Shown here one piece after another: positions 21,945-34,950 of a stretch of 53,293 nucleotides of DNA (position 1 is the stretch's first letter; every line of letters begins with the position of its first letter). The DNA is from Nephromyces sp. MM_2019. Lineage: Eukaryota > Apicomplexa > Aconoidasida > Nephromycida. A program made the position numbers and the translations under genes. The notes under the pieces were generated by a model that was not told the DNA's origin, made no database searches, and saw nothing but the letters and a program-made list of their open reading frames with translations. Location of the stretch: positions 1 through 53,293 of the forward strand of contig JADHZB010001723.1 of NCBI GenBank assembly GCA_015657535.1. Reading direction: 5' to 3'.

Positions 21945-24900
21945 ACGGTGCTTTTGCTGCTTCAGCACTGATTTCGACTGAAGAGATCGTCTTCTTAACA
22001 TCCGTAGTTTCACTCACCGTTTCTTAAAAGAGGCCCCACACCGGTGGATAGTATTTTTGTTTTCCATGAATGCTGGAAATATGAAAGGCCTTGCTATAAA
22101 CCTAATTCTCGTGGAACTTGCTCGTGTGCTATTCGCTAACTCTCTTGTTTCATGACGAGATGTTTAATTTCTTGAAATAGTTGACAGCATTCGACGCTTT
22201 GCTGAGAAAAATTTTTTTGATTCGCTTCTTGGATGTTTTTGTGCTTGATGTTTCTTGGGAATTTTTGAAAGGTTTTATTTATTGGGATCGTTTTTTGCTT
22301 GCATCTTGCGATCTGCCCAGTTTATTAATCAATTAAGGAGTATGTTTTTTCTCTTTTGTCTAATTGAGACTATGTCTATGCGAGATTCTACGGTGGAGCT
22401 AAAACAAATATGCTGGGTAGCGAGAGACAATTTCTCTGAAATTTTGGAGCAGATGATATTTAATTAGAGTTTTTGCGGATGCGCCTTCATTGCTTTTTGA
22501 GAGTTGGAAGACATGTGTGTATTATCGAGCACATTCTGCTTCATGGCGTATCTGGTGCAAAAAAGCTGCTTCGGTACCTTTTTTAGCGATAATTTTTGAG
22601 GCAGGCCTGTTATGAGAGATGCGGCATTCTATGACGAACCGTTTTCTCTCCTTTAAAGGTTATCGCACAAAGTGCTTTAATTTTTTGCTAGGTGAAAGTC
22701 GCACGCGAAATACTTTATAAAAAAGGCTTATATGGCAGCCACAAGTAGCAGCCACTTGCCGGGTTGATTCGTGCATTCCAGAATGCCAATGGAGAGGAAA
22801 AGTCCGATTTCTGGTGAAACTAGCTAACTTTGGCCATGAAATTGCCTTCAAAATGATATTCCCTAAAAATTCAGAAAGCCGCATAAACTGCATTTTTCCA
22901 GGGTTTTGAACTCGATAATATATTCGCGGTAAGCTAGGAAGATACGCTATGGTGAAGATTCATCGCTGGCCTTGGCAGAAAAGGTTCTTTGTATGTACCT
23001 GTTGCCGCGCACCTAGATCTACTTGTTAGGGTAGAGTAGGTCGTTTCGGGTTTAGATTTTACGTAGAAAACACTAATTTCTCACCTCCAATTCTAGTTTT
23101 TGTTACACTCTCTCATAGGGGGCGTATACATGCGCTGTTAAACGCATACGTTTTACCAGGACACATTTGCAGTCCGAAAGTAGGGGTTCCCATTTACAAA
23201 CCCATTGCTACAGAAATATTTTAATAAAAATTTCCAAAGAATTTTAGCTGAGCTCAAAACAATTGAAAATCTAAAGGCGTATTCAAAACACATATATACA
23301 TTTGGATATAGCAGAACTAGGAATGAGTATACAAATATTAGACGCTTACTACATAGCAATGCTTGGACCTTATACTATTAAGATTAAGATATAAGCTCCT
23401 CAGTGGGTGCATAGCCTTCCGCTATTCCGTCAGGTATATAAATTGTAGCATATACTAAAATCTCTAGTTTGCTGTTTGAATTGTTTATTTAATGTAAGAT
23501 TAGGTGTATCTCCTTCAGAAATTTTGATTTGAGAAAAGGACTTGGCCTTGCTGGAAGCAGTCCTTGCTTTCAGCATGCACGTCGCAGCGCATGAATTGGA
23601 AGGAAAACGTTTTTCAATACAAAGACAAGTCATTACAGCTCGTATTCGTTGCCTTGCTCGCGAAAGCAACACAAACTATTCTTCGTATTTAAACTTTGGG
23701 TCGCGTAAGGTGGTGCTTTTTCTTAGTAATGCAATCTTTGATGGAGCAGTTTTTAATGTTTAGATGGTTTTACTAGGAATATTCTATTCCGTATGGCTTC
23801 CCAGTACTCTGTGGTCACGTTGGATGGAAAATTGTCTTTGGTGGCTCGCTATGTAGTTTAATCTAATGAATATCATAAGAAGGAGGCTACGCCATATTGA
23901 GGGAAGAGTCGGCTATCAAGTGGACTGTCCCAGGAATAGTTTTTGGAAGCAGAAGTTTGCAGGAAGATCAAGCTTGTTAAAAGATTAAGCTTCAACTTTT
24001 CTATGGATTGCACAATGAAGAAGATACCCGGTGGCGCCCCTTTGCGAGGCACAGGGCATCTTTCAGTTCACTGCTGGCCTTGGTAGAGCATCGATATCTT
24101 CGAGAAAGTTGGCGAACATGCAACTTTCGAAGTATGCCGACATGTAACTTTTTGGACTAATGTACGGTAAATAAAGTCGTATAAATTAGGTGGTGAAAGC
24201 TTCTCACAATCTTGTCTTTCTATGATGCGCAAAACTTGAGAGCGCTCTAGTTCTGCAATATCCTACACTACCCTGATAGTTGAGGGAAATAGAACCTCAT
24301 GCAAATCTTGAAATACAAAAAATATACCGCATGACTTGTGATCTTTTAAATCCACTTATTGGCTTTCTTCCTATAAGTTTGCCTTGAAGGCCTGCAATCA
24401 TGTGAAAAGTCCAGAGAAGGTGCTACAAAAGCACCACTTTCATGCCTGCTTATGTTATGTGACTCTACACTCAATGCTGTGAATTCACTATGCCTTGATT
24501 CTTCCCCGAGAATTGTCTTTCCAAAGTTAATTCTACATGAACTCGCTATCTACACTTCCTAAAAATATTTAACTTCATTATGCACGTGTAGCGGAGTCCT
24601 GTACTATTTCATTAGTGCCCTGCGAAGATGCAGCATGTGAGCAGCGTATAAGCAATGCATGTTGTCACTCGAGCACAACAGCAATTGCTTGGTTGCAAGG
24701 AATCATATGACTTACAGCCAAGTATTTTATAAATACTGTAAAACATCGCGGGCCAAGATTTTAAAGCCGTGTGTGCATGCTAGCGAGAAGTATTCGCATG
24801 AAAAGTAAAAGAGAAATCATGAAGAATTGGAGTGACCTTTCTAAGTTACAAAAAGTTATAACTGCAAGATGAACAAGCGTACCCTACAAAAGACATGGCT

Positions 24901-26197
24901 ATACACTGGAATGTGGCACGAAGAAGAGAAAAGATGACGTGCAAAGTGCACAAGGGAAGCCAAAAGTAGAAGGTAAGAAAGAAGTTATGAGCGAAACCCA
25001 AACAGACGACGGACGGTGCAAATGCAATGAAAACCTAGTTAAGCACTATCCACAGAGGACGTTATGAGCGAAACCCAAACAGACGACGGACGGTGCAAAT
25101 GCAATGAAAACCTAGTTAAGCACTATCCACAGAGGACTTTATTAAAAAGCAGAGCAAACACGGAAAAAGCCTAGACTTATTATAATGTCTATTGAACTGA
25201 TAGTAGGGGTTATAGGATATATGACATATAAGTTAAGAAGAATAATAGAGCTATATTGTGAAATCTCTAAGCTGGAGCCTTTGCAAGGCATTTTGTTTCT
25301 CCGCAGAAAATATGGTGCGCAGTAACGCCCGCTTATGCCCGTTTTATTGAAGCAGAAAAAATTCCACATAAAATTGTATGCTCATGCATTGCTCGCCTAT
25401 TTGAAGTGCTTGTTCGACTGGGAAGATCGAGAGAGCCTGCTTTATCCACCAAGTAGGCAGTTTTCCTTTCTACAGTTCCTGCTATACCACAAGTACGTTC
25501 ATGTCATTCTAAGGATTCATTATTACTGTGCAAATGCAAAGCCATAATCTGCCTGGATTCTTTTATAACCCTTTCGTCGGCTTCGTTAACTATCCTTGGG
25601 GGGTGCAGCAATTTTGACGCGTTTTTGTAAGCGATACCAATAGATCAGTGTTACTCTGGAGCAACTAAATATGCTTACAATCTCTAAAAAGAATCATTCG
25701 GCATTGCAAGATAAGCATAATTAGCTTCCGTCGAGTCCTTCCATGTGCTCCAGAAAAATAAGAGCAAAGGCAACCATCAATTTCCGCGTAATTGCATCAC
25801 CCTCAGGAGGTTCAGTAGCAATGCCTGGTGAGCTGGCCATGCAGAATAACTTGCGATTCAAAAGCATTTATTTGATCCCGTAAAACAGAGAAAAGCGGAG
25901 TAATAACATCTATAACAGCTCGTTGAGTTGCTAATTATGCACTGCGCGCTATGGTAAGATGGAAAGTGGAAAACGCTACAATAGGAGAACTCTGGAGGAG
26001 CTTGTGCTAGTTTAATGGCTTGTACAGCAGCGTTGTTTCATAGGTAAAATACATATAATTTTCCGGTTACCTATACTTTACCATGAGAATCTGAGTAGCC
26101 ACCAAGTGCATATTTATTGGCATAAAACCACGAGAGAGAAATACGGGTTGATAGTCGAACTTAAGCATTCGAAAACTCAAAGTTTTATATTACCTCT
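21945..26197. other. Gene-poor stretch between TSN and FEX
   Basis: After the TSN stop I find no exon with matching phases. A piece at 23530-23700 is richer in GC and open on both strands (a 73-codon plus ORF and an 80-codon minus ORF), but nothing in it is recognisable. The stretch also contains the 77-bp tandem duplication listed separately. Confidence 0.4.
24984..25137. repeat. Perfect 77-bp tandem duplication
   Basis: Two adjacent identical copies (24984-25060 and 25061-25137). The absence of any difference suggests a recent duplication or an assembly artefact. It lies outside recognised genes. Confidence 0.97.
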
Positions 26198-26494
26198 TTA
26201 ATCGGCATTCACGTGTTGAATTCCACCGTGAGTCTTTTGCTCACAATCTGTTGCGCGTTCAAAATGCAGCTCTCTATGTTTACAATCAAAAACTCGTAAA
26301 GCAAGTGCGGCAAAAATTCTCAAATACCAAAAGACAAACATGCGATAGAGCCGAAGCTTCATTCTTGATGTCCCTGCCTCTGAGGAGGAATTATTAGCAC
26401 TGAAGTCCCCCATCAATGACCGATAGTCATCGTTTGGTGTATGCCCTAATACGCTGAAGTTATTCATTGCAGCAATTAAGCCACACTCGGCCAT
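26198..26494 (-). CDS. Candidate first exon of an unidentified minus-strand gene divergent from FEX
   Basis: A 98-codon ORF starts MAECGLIAAMNNFSVLGHTP at 26494 and includes a possible hydrophobic segment (FVFWYLRIFAALALRVF). A donor at GTGGAA (about 26226) would end it in phase 1. A following exon-like piece at about 26162-26087, after ...gcttaag and before GTAAAG, is open in that same phase (RLSTRISLSWFYANKYALGG). I do not recognise the protein. It lies head to head with FEX with about 270 bp between the start codons, so a shared promoter is possible. Confidence 0.27.
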   Translation of the reverse strand: MAECGLIAAMNNFSVLGHTPNDDYRSLMGDFSANNSSSEAGTSRMKLRLYRMFVFWYLRIFAALALRVFDCKHRELHFERATDCEQKTHGGIQHVNAD

Positions 26495-26763
26495 TGCCCC
26501 GCAAAAGTACTAGTATTTCTCCCTTCCTTGGAGATATGCGAATTGCTTGCTTACGACCTTGCTTCTTCATTCAACTGCCCATTTCTCCTGCAGGCGTTGT
26601 AAAACTACGGATTTGTCATCCTGGGGAACCCGCCATAGTTGCAATTATGCAGAGCTACGGGAAACGCGTTCCCAGCGGGTTTTTCGGAGGTATCGTAGTT
26701 TAATCAACTAACAATTAATACGGTTAATAAATTTTACGCGGCAGGAAATTAGGCGTTGCCTTG

Positions 26764-29700
26764 ATGAATTTGCGAGGATTAGCGTCATCCATGGTACTCA
26801 AGCATGAGACGCTACGCAGTTACCTGTGTATTGGAATAGGTTGCATGGCCGGCGTTTGTCTAAGGGCAGTGTGCGTTCACGCTCTCGAAATGGTACTGGA
26901 AGACCTATATTACTCTGAAATAATGGTAAACACTTTAGGAAGCTTTATTATGGGTATCTTCGCTTCATTACAAAAAAGGAAAATTATCAGGTAATGCTTC
27001 ATAAATGGATATGAGAAAGTCCTTTCTTTAATGGCACGGTCTTTTTGGTATTATTAGTTTGTGTCTTATGGTTCGAGAAGCTTTGCAGTTTCTATCCGTT
27101 TTTTGCCCGTTCGAACCTGTAACTTCATGCAAGAAAAGAGGATACTGAAGAAAATGATGCAAACTTGAAAACGTAAGCTTTTCATACGAAGTAATTTTTT
27201 TCTAGTCCTCCAGGATAAATGAAACAAAAATCATTTCCAGTTCAAGCGATCAACCAAGCCTTAAATATTAAAACTATCTTTCCTTCAGAAAATTACCTTA
27301 GAAGGTAGTATTACTTGTAGCAGTAGTATGAAATTCGCTGATGCTTAATTTAGGGTTCCACAAGAGGGCGTCCCCTGACCTCAATTCTTTCTTGAATTAG
27401 GCACAACGGGATAGCCACAAAATTCATCATTTCTATAGTTACCTTTCTATTTCCCCAGCTTTGATATGTTATAGAGATATTAGGAAGAACTGCCCACTTT
27501 CTTCTTATGGTCAGCCTCAGCAGTTCTACTAATTCCTCCTGTTCTGATACCCAGGCTTGGAACACCACTTTATTTAGGAGCTACTACGGGTTTTTGTGGA
27601 AGCCTCACAACATACTCTTCTTGGGTGGGACGTATTTCCACATATTTCCAGGCTGGGGATGCAAGTTCCGCAATATTATGCATAATATACGGAGTCTTAT
27701 TCCCACTCTGCGGCTTCGGATTTTCTCAGCATGTCGTGCTCCTTTTCAATGAAATAGCTGCTTCATCAGGAAATCAAAGCAACCCTGAAGAATTGTTGAG
27801 CGCCACTGCTTCCCATCAAACTGATGCTGTAGGTACAAATCAGCCTTCTGAGGCCACTGAACTACATATTTCAGATGAGGTACGAGTGAATCAGTTAAAA
27901 AGTAAACTCGAAGATTCTTCAGTTCAACAAAACAGAAATGAAAATTCTTTTAATAATTGTATCAACCCAGGTAATCTCGAGGGTTCTGAGCTACTAAATT
28001 GTAGCTATTTGGATTTCTTTGAAAGTTGTGTTGTTTGTTCTTTTTTTGGGTATTAATTGCTTGATAATGACGATGAGCCAATAGACTTGCATGTCTTTAA
28101 GTCTTCAATGACCGTAGTCTCTTTGAAGGGTTCAATATTTGAATGATCACCTTAACCAATAGTAAGGAAGCTGATGATTTGAGAAAATTTTCTTAGCGTG
28201 GACTGCAAGAATATGAATTCCGTGATTTCCTTAAATGCGTGGATTCAAGCTTCAAATAAAGTTATTGATTTAGCCCACATCTTCGCTAAGAAATTTGCAG
28301 TTTAAAATTGTTGGATTTGCTTGCCCATTGAAACGTCTGCGAACTCTTTGCGTTGTAAAGCGAGTCTACTCAGTATCCAAGCAACACTAAGGACTGCCGT
28401 TACTTTTTTAATGAGAAAAAGTGATTGTGTTATTGTGAAGTTTAACCCTTTGAATCTTCATAGTGATTTACAAAAATTTTGTTAAAGGCATAGTCTTTTA
28501 AAGGGTAAAGAATCACATTATGATACATATTTGTGCGGCTCTATTTCTGCCAAAGATTCTGATATACCGGTTTAGCTATGTATCTAGGCAATTTCCATGA
28601 TCCTGTAGGCAATCTTCTGCGCTATCACGTGCGCAGCAGAATAGCTGAACGCGACTTCGCATAGTTTTCTATGAATTTTTGTGTAGAGAAAGGCCATATC
28701 TAGGCTTAATTGAATTGATTCACAGGGCCTTGAATCATAATTGCTGCTATTTTCAGTTTCTTTTGAAAATAACTCAAGAGATGAAAGTGTCACCAGTCGA
28801 CGAAATTCCAATGAAGAGAGTGAAGTGAGGAAGTCACAAACCGGGACCAAACCACAAACTGAAGCTACTGAAGAAAAAGAGACTTTTAAAAAGAGCACAA
28901 AAATTGTTTTGCTTTGGTTATTTATGCTCTTTTTCTCGCTTATGTTGACCACAATCTTGCTAATAATATTTGACGACGATCCTATCCGTTTGCTATATTA
29001 GTAAGCATATACTCCATGTGATCAAGTAGATTTTACGGTGATTTAACATGCTTTATGAATTTTTGCTCAGTGCTTTTTGCTTCAATTTATTGATCATGAT
29101 AACCCCAGCTGATCAAATCATAGATTTCAGCACAAAAGAATCGTCTTTTTAGCATCAATCCATAAAATAATGCTTACTTTGGGAACCCAATACATTGTAT
29201 GTGCTTGTATTGATTATGCTACGAGAAAAGCTTTTTTTTAAGATTTCCTTATAATTATGGGGTGCATTTGTTCACTTTTTTAATGCTTTTTTGAGGATTA
29301 GAATCATTCTGACCTAATTGACCTGAAATTGAGTTGTTTAATCTTGTATTTATAGCTACATGCAGATAGGTATGTGGCTCTATTTTTTTTCATCATTTTT
29401 TTCTTCATTAACAACAGGCTACAGCCCAGCTAACTATAATTAAAGCGTCTCATGCTGTGAACGGAAAAGCTTACTATCTTCTTTTTTTTGCATATTTTTG
29501 TTTTCCTTATCTGAATATTAGGTCATATTCTACACTCCATCCTCATTCAGTTACTAAGATTTCATTGATTTTGATTATTTTAGCTCCTTTAGTCTTATCA
29601 TGCGAAGTAAGCTGCTGCTTTTTGTTGCGTTTTTTCTCTGTTGGATGATCGCCGGTATTTCTCGATTCTGCGTTTTCATCTACATGGGTTTTGTTTAAAG

Positions 29701-30600
29701 TATTTCTTGCTAGTGTAGCTATTTCCGTTGCTTTTTTCCAGAGGAATATCAATTATTTCAGGCTCTGATTATGTTGAAGAATCTTTGATATACTTGCTTT
29801 GAAGCCATCACATTCTTCTTTTTAGGAGTGGTATATCCATGCCCATGTCATTGGTTTTGTTTTGGTCTCTTTTTAGTAACGCCTTTTTTACGTTCTATGG
29901 AAGCGAAATATTCGTTTTGAGCATTCTGCGAACGAAATTTTGTTGTCTTTGCATCGTTTGGCAACTGCTTCATCCTTCCTTCTCTGGCTGTTTCTGTTGT
30001 AGTTGGGCGGTGTTATTTGCTCCATTTGGTGGAAACCTCAGATGGAAACTCTCCACCAGTTTTAACAACAAGGAATATATCTTGAATACCCCCTTTCCAT
30101 ATGGTACCTTGGCCTGTAACTTGTCAGCTACTTTGGTAGTACAGTTCATGAGCTTATTCGCTTGGTCCGGGGGGCTCGTGAATATTGCTGGAAATAGTGC
30201 GAATGCCGCTACCCCACGATCGTTCATGCAGAATAAAGCAGTTTTCCTTTCGGCTTGCAATTCTACAGAGTGTATTTCGACTTTAGCCAATACTGCCCCC
30301 AGAAACTTCGCTCGAAGCGGGAGCCTCCCCACTTCGTTTTATTTAACAAATGCTCTTCATGGTCGTAAGCATGAAAGCTATAGTAAACTCTTTCTAACTA
30401 CGATTTCAACTGGAGATTATTTTATTATAATAGCAGAAGCGGTAAAATTAGGCCTTTTAGGCACCATTAGCACAGTTTCCACTTTTATCTGCGAGCTTTA
30501 TTCTCTAAGCTGCTTGAGAGTATCATATACTTACGGTTTTATAAGCCTGAGTATATCGTGCTTGTTTGCATGCCTCATACTACTAAAAAGTGGGGGTTAA
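26764..30600 (+). CDS. FEX: Two-domain fluoride exporter (FEX / CrcB family), complete, 4 exons
   Basis: Exons 26764-26990, 27555-27970, 28757-29000 and 30003-30600 join in phase (2, 1, 2) to 494 codons plus TAA. The protein is a tandem of two CrcB/Fluc-like domains joined by a single membrane helix, as in eukaryotic FEX, which exports fluoride across the plasma membrane. Domain 1 has GCMAGVCLRA (26-35), MVNTLGSFIMG (54-64, pore Asn56) and GFCGSLTTYSSW (88-99). A Ser/Asn/Glu-rich cytosolic-type linker follows, then a linker helix at about 264-286. Domain 2 has APFGGNLRW (302-310), CNLSATL (334-340) and LLGTISTVSTF (447-457). The phenylalanine positions of the pore motif are Tyr96 in domain 1 and Val/Phe in domain 2, so the two pores are probably not equivalent; in yeast FEX only one pore is thought to be critical. 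A long loop of about 90 residues sits inside domain 2. A stop lies in frame shortly upstream of the ATG, which supports this start. Confidence 0.92.
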
Positions 30601-31854
30601 GTGTGAGAGTAATAGGTTAGGATGCACAATTTCCTGTCTTTGGCGCGCTTTGTATCGATCAAGTTAGACGAGTGGGCGGGGGTAAAGAAAGCAGCGTTGA
30701 GGTACTGGAATTAAAAAGTTTCGCTGCTTCCCCTTTTAATGAAGGAAAACTGTTTTCCTGATTCTTTTGTCGGAAAATTGAAGATGTTATATTCATGTGC
30801 TTAGCTGGCAGTATAGTACTTTTCGGCTGAAAAAATGGAGACTTTTGAACGGCTTACAAAACAATGCGGCCTACTTTCTCTGTTTTTTTATACCAGAAGA
30901 TATGTACTATCAGCCGCTGTGTTAACGAAAATTTAGATGCTCTTCTTTCAGCAGCCTTTTTGGGATTTTAACCCAACACTGTGAATTGCATAGCCATTGA
31001 ATATGAAGTTTTCAACTTGATGTATATCCTGTGAATCGTTCACTTATTCAAACCCACACAGGCAAATTTTCTCGTAGCCTTGCTACTATCGTATATACGC
31101 ATGCTGCTTTCGCGGTTTCATCAGCATAAGTTTTAGAAAATTTTTGCTGCCGCCACCGTGCTAATTGCATTCCTGTCACTTTAGAATTTTTTACAAACTG
31201 CATTGCGCTATAGCTTAATAAATTTGGTTCAATGGATGATATTTTAATTCTAAAATTAGAATTACCTGTGAACGGGAATGCTGTGTAGCCGTATTGGAAG
31301 TTATTTAATGGATTTTTAGTGCACTTTTTAACAAATAGCGCTCTTAAGGAGTAATTTTCGCTTCTTCAACCACCTCCTAATATTGAATATTACGACTACT
31401 GGTTTCAGTTTGATTTCAGTTAGAGCTGAAACTTTTAAAAGCTTATTGATATCTTGAATTCCTGATTAGCGCTTAATCATGGAGTGATTGTTTTTTCGGA
31501 CCTCTTTTTTTTGTCGTGGAAATAATAATAAAGTTGATCCATCCCGGCAAGGTTATTCTCGAATATAGAGCACCCCCATACAGTTTTAATCATGAAGCGC
31601 TCGCGTCAAGTTGTAAACTTGGTACTTTGTCATTGTATGCCCAATTTAAGGCATACAATTTACATGGTCACTGGTGAAAATTTTGAAGTATGCTAACTAG
31701 TTGGAGAACTTGCTTCAACCTACCAAATTATGCGATACTCTCGCCATAAAATATCTTTTTCCATGAGGGACGGGGGTATTTTACGAATATGATCTTCTGG
31801 CAACTTTTCAAATCTAATTTTGGCTGTCAAGTAACCATTTCATGTATTATCAAC

Positions 31855-32073
31855 TCATCCACTCGAGTCCTTATGGAATTTGTGGTAGCTTGAGGTTTGA
31901 AGCCTCTTTGGTGCTATTTTAAAATAGAAGGGGATCATAGACGGAAAATTCGGATATAATTTCGTAAGCCTATACCACCAGTTAATTTTTTGTCTTTTAG
32001 CGCGCAATTGCAGATATTTACTGGGCTCCAACGCAAGCTTTTTGACGGATAAGGAAGCGTGGCCATCGATCAT
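31855..32073 (-). CDS. Possible small protein ORF (72 codons), unidentified
   Basis: The ORF reads MIDGHASLSVKKLALEPSKY and ends in a Lys/Tyr/Pro-rich basic tail. It is higher in GC than its flanks and has few of the Phe/Leu/Ile runs seen in chance ORFs here. There is no membrane segment or known motif, and no supporting neighbour exon. A chance ORF remains quite possible. Confidence 0.18.
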   Translation of the reverse strand: MIDGHASLSVKKLALEPSKYLQLRAKRQKINWWYRLTKLYPNFPSMIPFYFKIAPKRLQTSSYHKFHKDSSG

Positions 32074-32667
32074 TGTTTCGGCTTTATTGAGTAGTTATGT
32101 CCCCTAGGGTAACTTCCTTGTGAATCTATTATGTAAAATGGTATATTTTCTTATTTGATGTTCGTTGCTATTAATCAAAGTATCGGTTCCTGTTCTTGGT
32201 GATCTGTTGTGTTTTTTTGCCTAAAATGTTGTGTTTTTTTGCCTAAAAATATTTTACTGGAGACGCTGCTTGCTTGCTATGATATGCTTGAGGACTCTGA
32301 AATTTAGAGGTTAATATTTGTGGTGAAAAAGTTGGGCTGAAGAACCGAAACCAGACCAGGTATTTCCTTTCCATGAAATGAGAAAAAAAAACCTTTGCAG
32401 CAAAAATGGAAGCAAGAAAACAGGAAACTGGCAGAATTTTTTAAATAAGTTTTAATTTTAGCGCACCGCCCACTTCAAAATTAAAGACTTAGTGGCACTA
32501 CTTGCGTAGAAGTTATGATATACCATTACTTTGTAGCTCTTGTTTAAAGATGCAATACATGACGGCGAAGAGTAGACAGCAATGCTTTTTCTTGACAAGT
32601 TGCCTGTTTTATCCCACTAACGGCCATCCCAAATGCTATTGTCATTAACTTGGTAGGACTAAGAGTA

Positions 32668-32833
32668 GTTGGTGTGTTTTAAGAAGTTAATAAGAATTTT
32701 CTCCAATAGATGTGTGTATTTTAAAGAGTTAATACGAAACTCCTCCAGTACATGTGTGTGTTTTAACAACTCAATAAGAACTTTCTCCAATAGCTTTTTG
32801 TTTTAACAAATTAATAAGAAATTTCTCTGCCAG
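32668..32833. repeat. About four diverged copies of a 41-bp tandem repeat
   Basis: Units of the form gtgtgttttaa.aa.ttaataagaa.tttctccaatag recur at about 32671, 32711, 32753 and 32795. The copies have drifted, so this is an old array. It is outside recognised genes. Confidence 0.8.
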
Positions 32834-33506
32834 CAGCAATTTTCGGCCAATGCTAACTATAAAACACCCAGCAATTCCCATGCCTTTTAAAATATTCTAA
32901 CGTTGAATAAGGGCTACATTTCTAAAGTGCCTCTGCACTTGTCAGCATGGCGCAGTGTGTGCATCATTTAGTTTGCCTGTAGTTTCTAAGCTTCGATATG
33001 TGGGTTATGCAGAGAAAAATCAACCGAAGTAGGTCAATGACTCATTTAGCCTTTTTTTCAACAGTCTACACGGTGAAATAACACTTTAGAATTTGATAAA
33101 GATAAACAAAGAATATCATTAGTGTACAAAAAAAAAATTATGCTTTTATACTTGGGATACATTAAATAATAATTTTGCACATATAAATGCAGGTCTAGAT
33201 AAGTGTATGCACACGCTCTTCTGTAAGAAATGATTTATTATGCGTTTGTTAAAGGAGTTCAAATTTCTTGTGACTATGACTTCTGGAAATGGCTGTTTCT
33301 TTGTAGCATTGTGATGATTTAATCTCGTAGTATTCCCAAAATTTTTAGAGGACGCCGCCAGATATTTCTCGCCCCCAAGAAAGAAATTTCAGCGTGGAAT
33401 TTTTAGCTAAAACAATATATAAGCAAAAAATACTCGATTGTTAGTCTGTAGGCTTCTGATGCACGTAGTACCAAGAGCAGGGTCATTACAAGTCTTTTTT
33501 GCAGTC

Positions 33507-33645
33507 TACCTCTCTATCCCTGGAACTCATGCTTTAGGAGTCTACCTCTCTTGGTTTCCCTCTCTAGCCCTCTATATCTCCCTCTAGTAGTCTAACTCTC
33601 CACCTCTAGCTCTCCATCTCTAGCTTTCTCTCTCTATAGCTGTAA
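33507..33645. repeat. CTCT-rich pyrimidine tract
   Basis: Recurrent ctctctagc, ctacctctc and ccatctctag phrases form a degenerate pyrimidine satellite on the plus strand. Confidence 0.8.
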
Positions 33646-34950
33646 CCCCTGTATTATCACCCTTTCATGCTCTAATTTCCACATGCTAGCCAAAGAAGTT
33701 GGTTGTGGCATCTCGCATTCCTTCATCCCATATACACACGCCCATCTACTATGTTTAATCCTTGAGGCAGCCATGGCACTTCCAAGCCTTGCCCACCCCA
33801 CTGACTTCCTTCATAAAGCACTAGCAGACTTTTAATTTTAAGGGAAAAGCAGCGTTTTCCAGCGCTGCTAGCTTTACAAAAATGGAATCACTGCGAATTT
33901 TGCTCAATGAATAGCGTGTGCTGTGAAATTCACAGGCATAATCAATGAAGTTTAAAGTCAAAAAATCTTCACGCTTTTTTTCGAAATGTTTAGAGGAAAC
34001 ATTTTCATGAAAAATGGTGCAGTCATGGCTCTTATTCTGAGCCTTCACCCTACTGTTTAGCAGGCGCTGAGTGCTTTCTTTGCCAAGTTTTGCCGATTCA
34101 GCTTATTTACTTAAGCTTGCCGTGTCAATCGGCAAAGTTTTCGTGGCTTTTTTCTCTAGTTGAAGAGAATTTTGCTTAGGGCCAGATGATGAGAAAGCGT
34201 TACTCTTTTATAAAAAAGACTCTGCTTTAAAAGCCAAAAACATTGCTATGCTTTTATCTTGAAGTGGCCGTTCGAAGGACGGCCATTATCGGATGAATGG
34301 CATGTGATGCTGCTTATTAGAAGGGCATGGTTCCATCTTAAGAGCTTTAAACTATGACTACACCATAGAAGATATTGGAAAAACAGATGTAATCACGGAA
34401 GATCCTGTTATCATGACGAGAAATGAATTTGTATACATTTAAACAAAATAGCCCGATGGAGCTGATAGACATGCTGTGAAGCAACTAAAGGTAAGCGATT
34501 GACGCCGCTAAAGAATATTTTTTCAGGGAAATTTAGGGGTCACCTGTGGTAGGCGGATCAAACCTGAAGCTTTTGAATGGTATTTTATGCCGTTCCAGAG
34601 ATTAGTTACCTCAAACTTTCAGCGGGCTATAGCGTGTATGGCAGTAAAGGACTTGTGAAAGGACCCCTAAAGTTTTTGGTTCTGCAGACTCTAGTCCAAA
34701 AATGCTGCATAACTATGAGAGCGAGAGAAGAAGAGGAGTAGTAGAAAGATGTAAATGGGCAGCTTCTTCATGTAAACAGATTTTTCAAAGTGAAAGAAGG
34801 CAAAATGGGTATCTTCTTCCTTCGTTCTGAGTGTGTGGTTTTTTTTTGCCTTTTCATCACCATGACTTTACTTTGAGGTTCAAAAAGCTCGAAAAAGATC
34901 CCTGCAGATGAAAAGCCGCGGCTCTCTATCATGTTGGTTTAGGCTGAACA

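Larger units (their letters stand above)
30601..34950. other. Stretch between FEX and pelota with no resolved gene
   Basis: AT-rich, with the repeat arrays listed separately and one coding-like minus ORF at 31855-32073. On the plus strand, 34323-34430 and 34452-34490 read like coding sequence, but the gap between them (21 nt) is too short to be an intron and holds a stop. I cannot assign a gene. Confidence 0.4.

Noticed and set aside
34265..34285. Perfect 7-bp hairpin (tggccgt / acggcca, 7-nt loop)
   Set aside because: One stem of this size is expected by chance in 53 kb; no T-run or gene end is next to it.
34321..34490. Plus-strand pieces GHGSILRALNYDYTIEDIGK and PDGADRHAVKQLK before pelota
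   Set aside because: The gap between them is 21 nt with an in-frame stop, too short to be spliced, and no partner exon was found.
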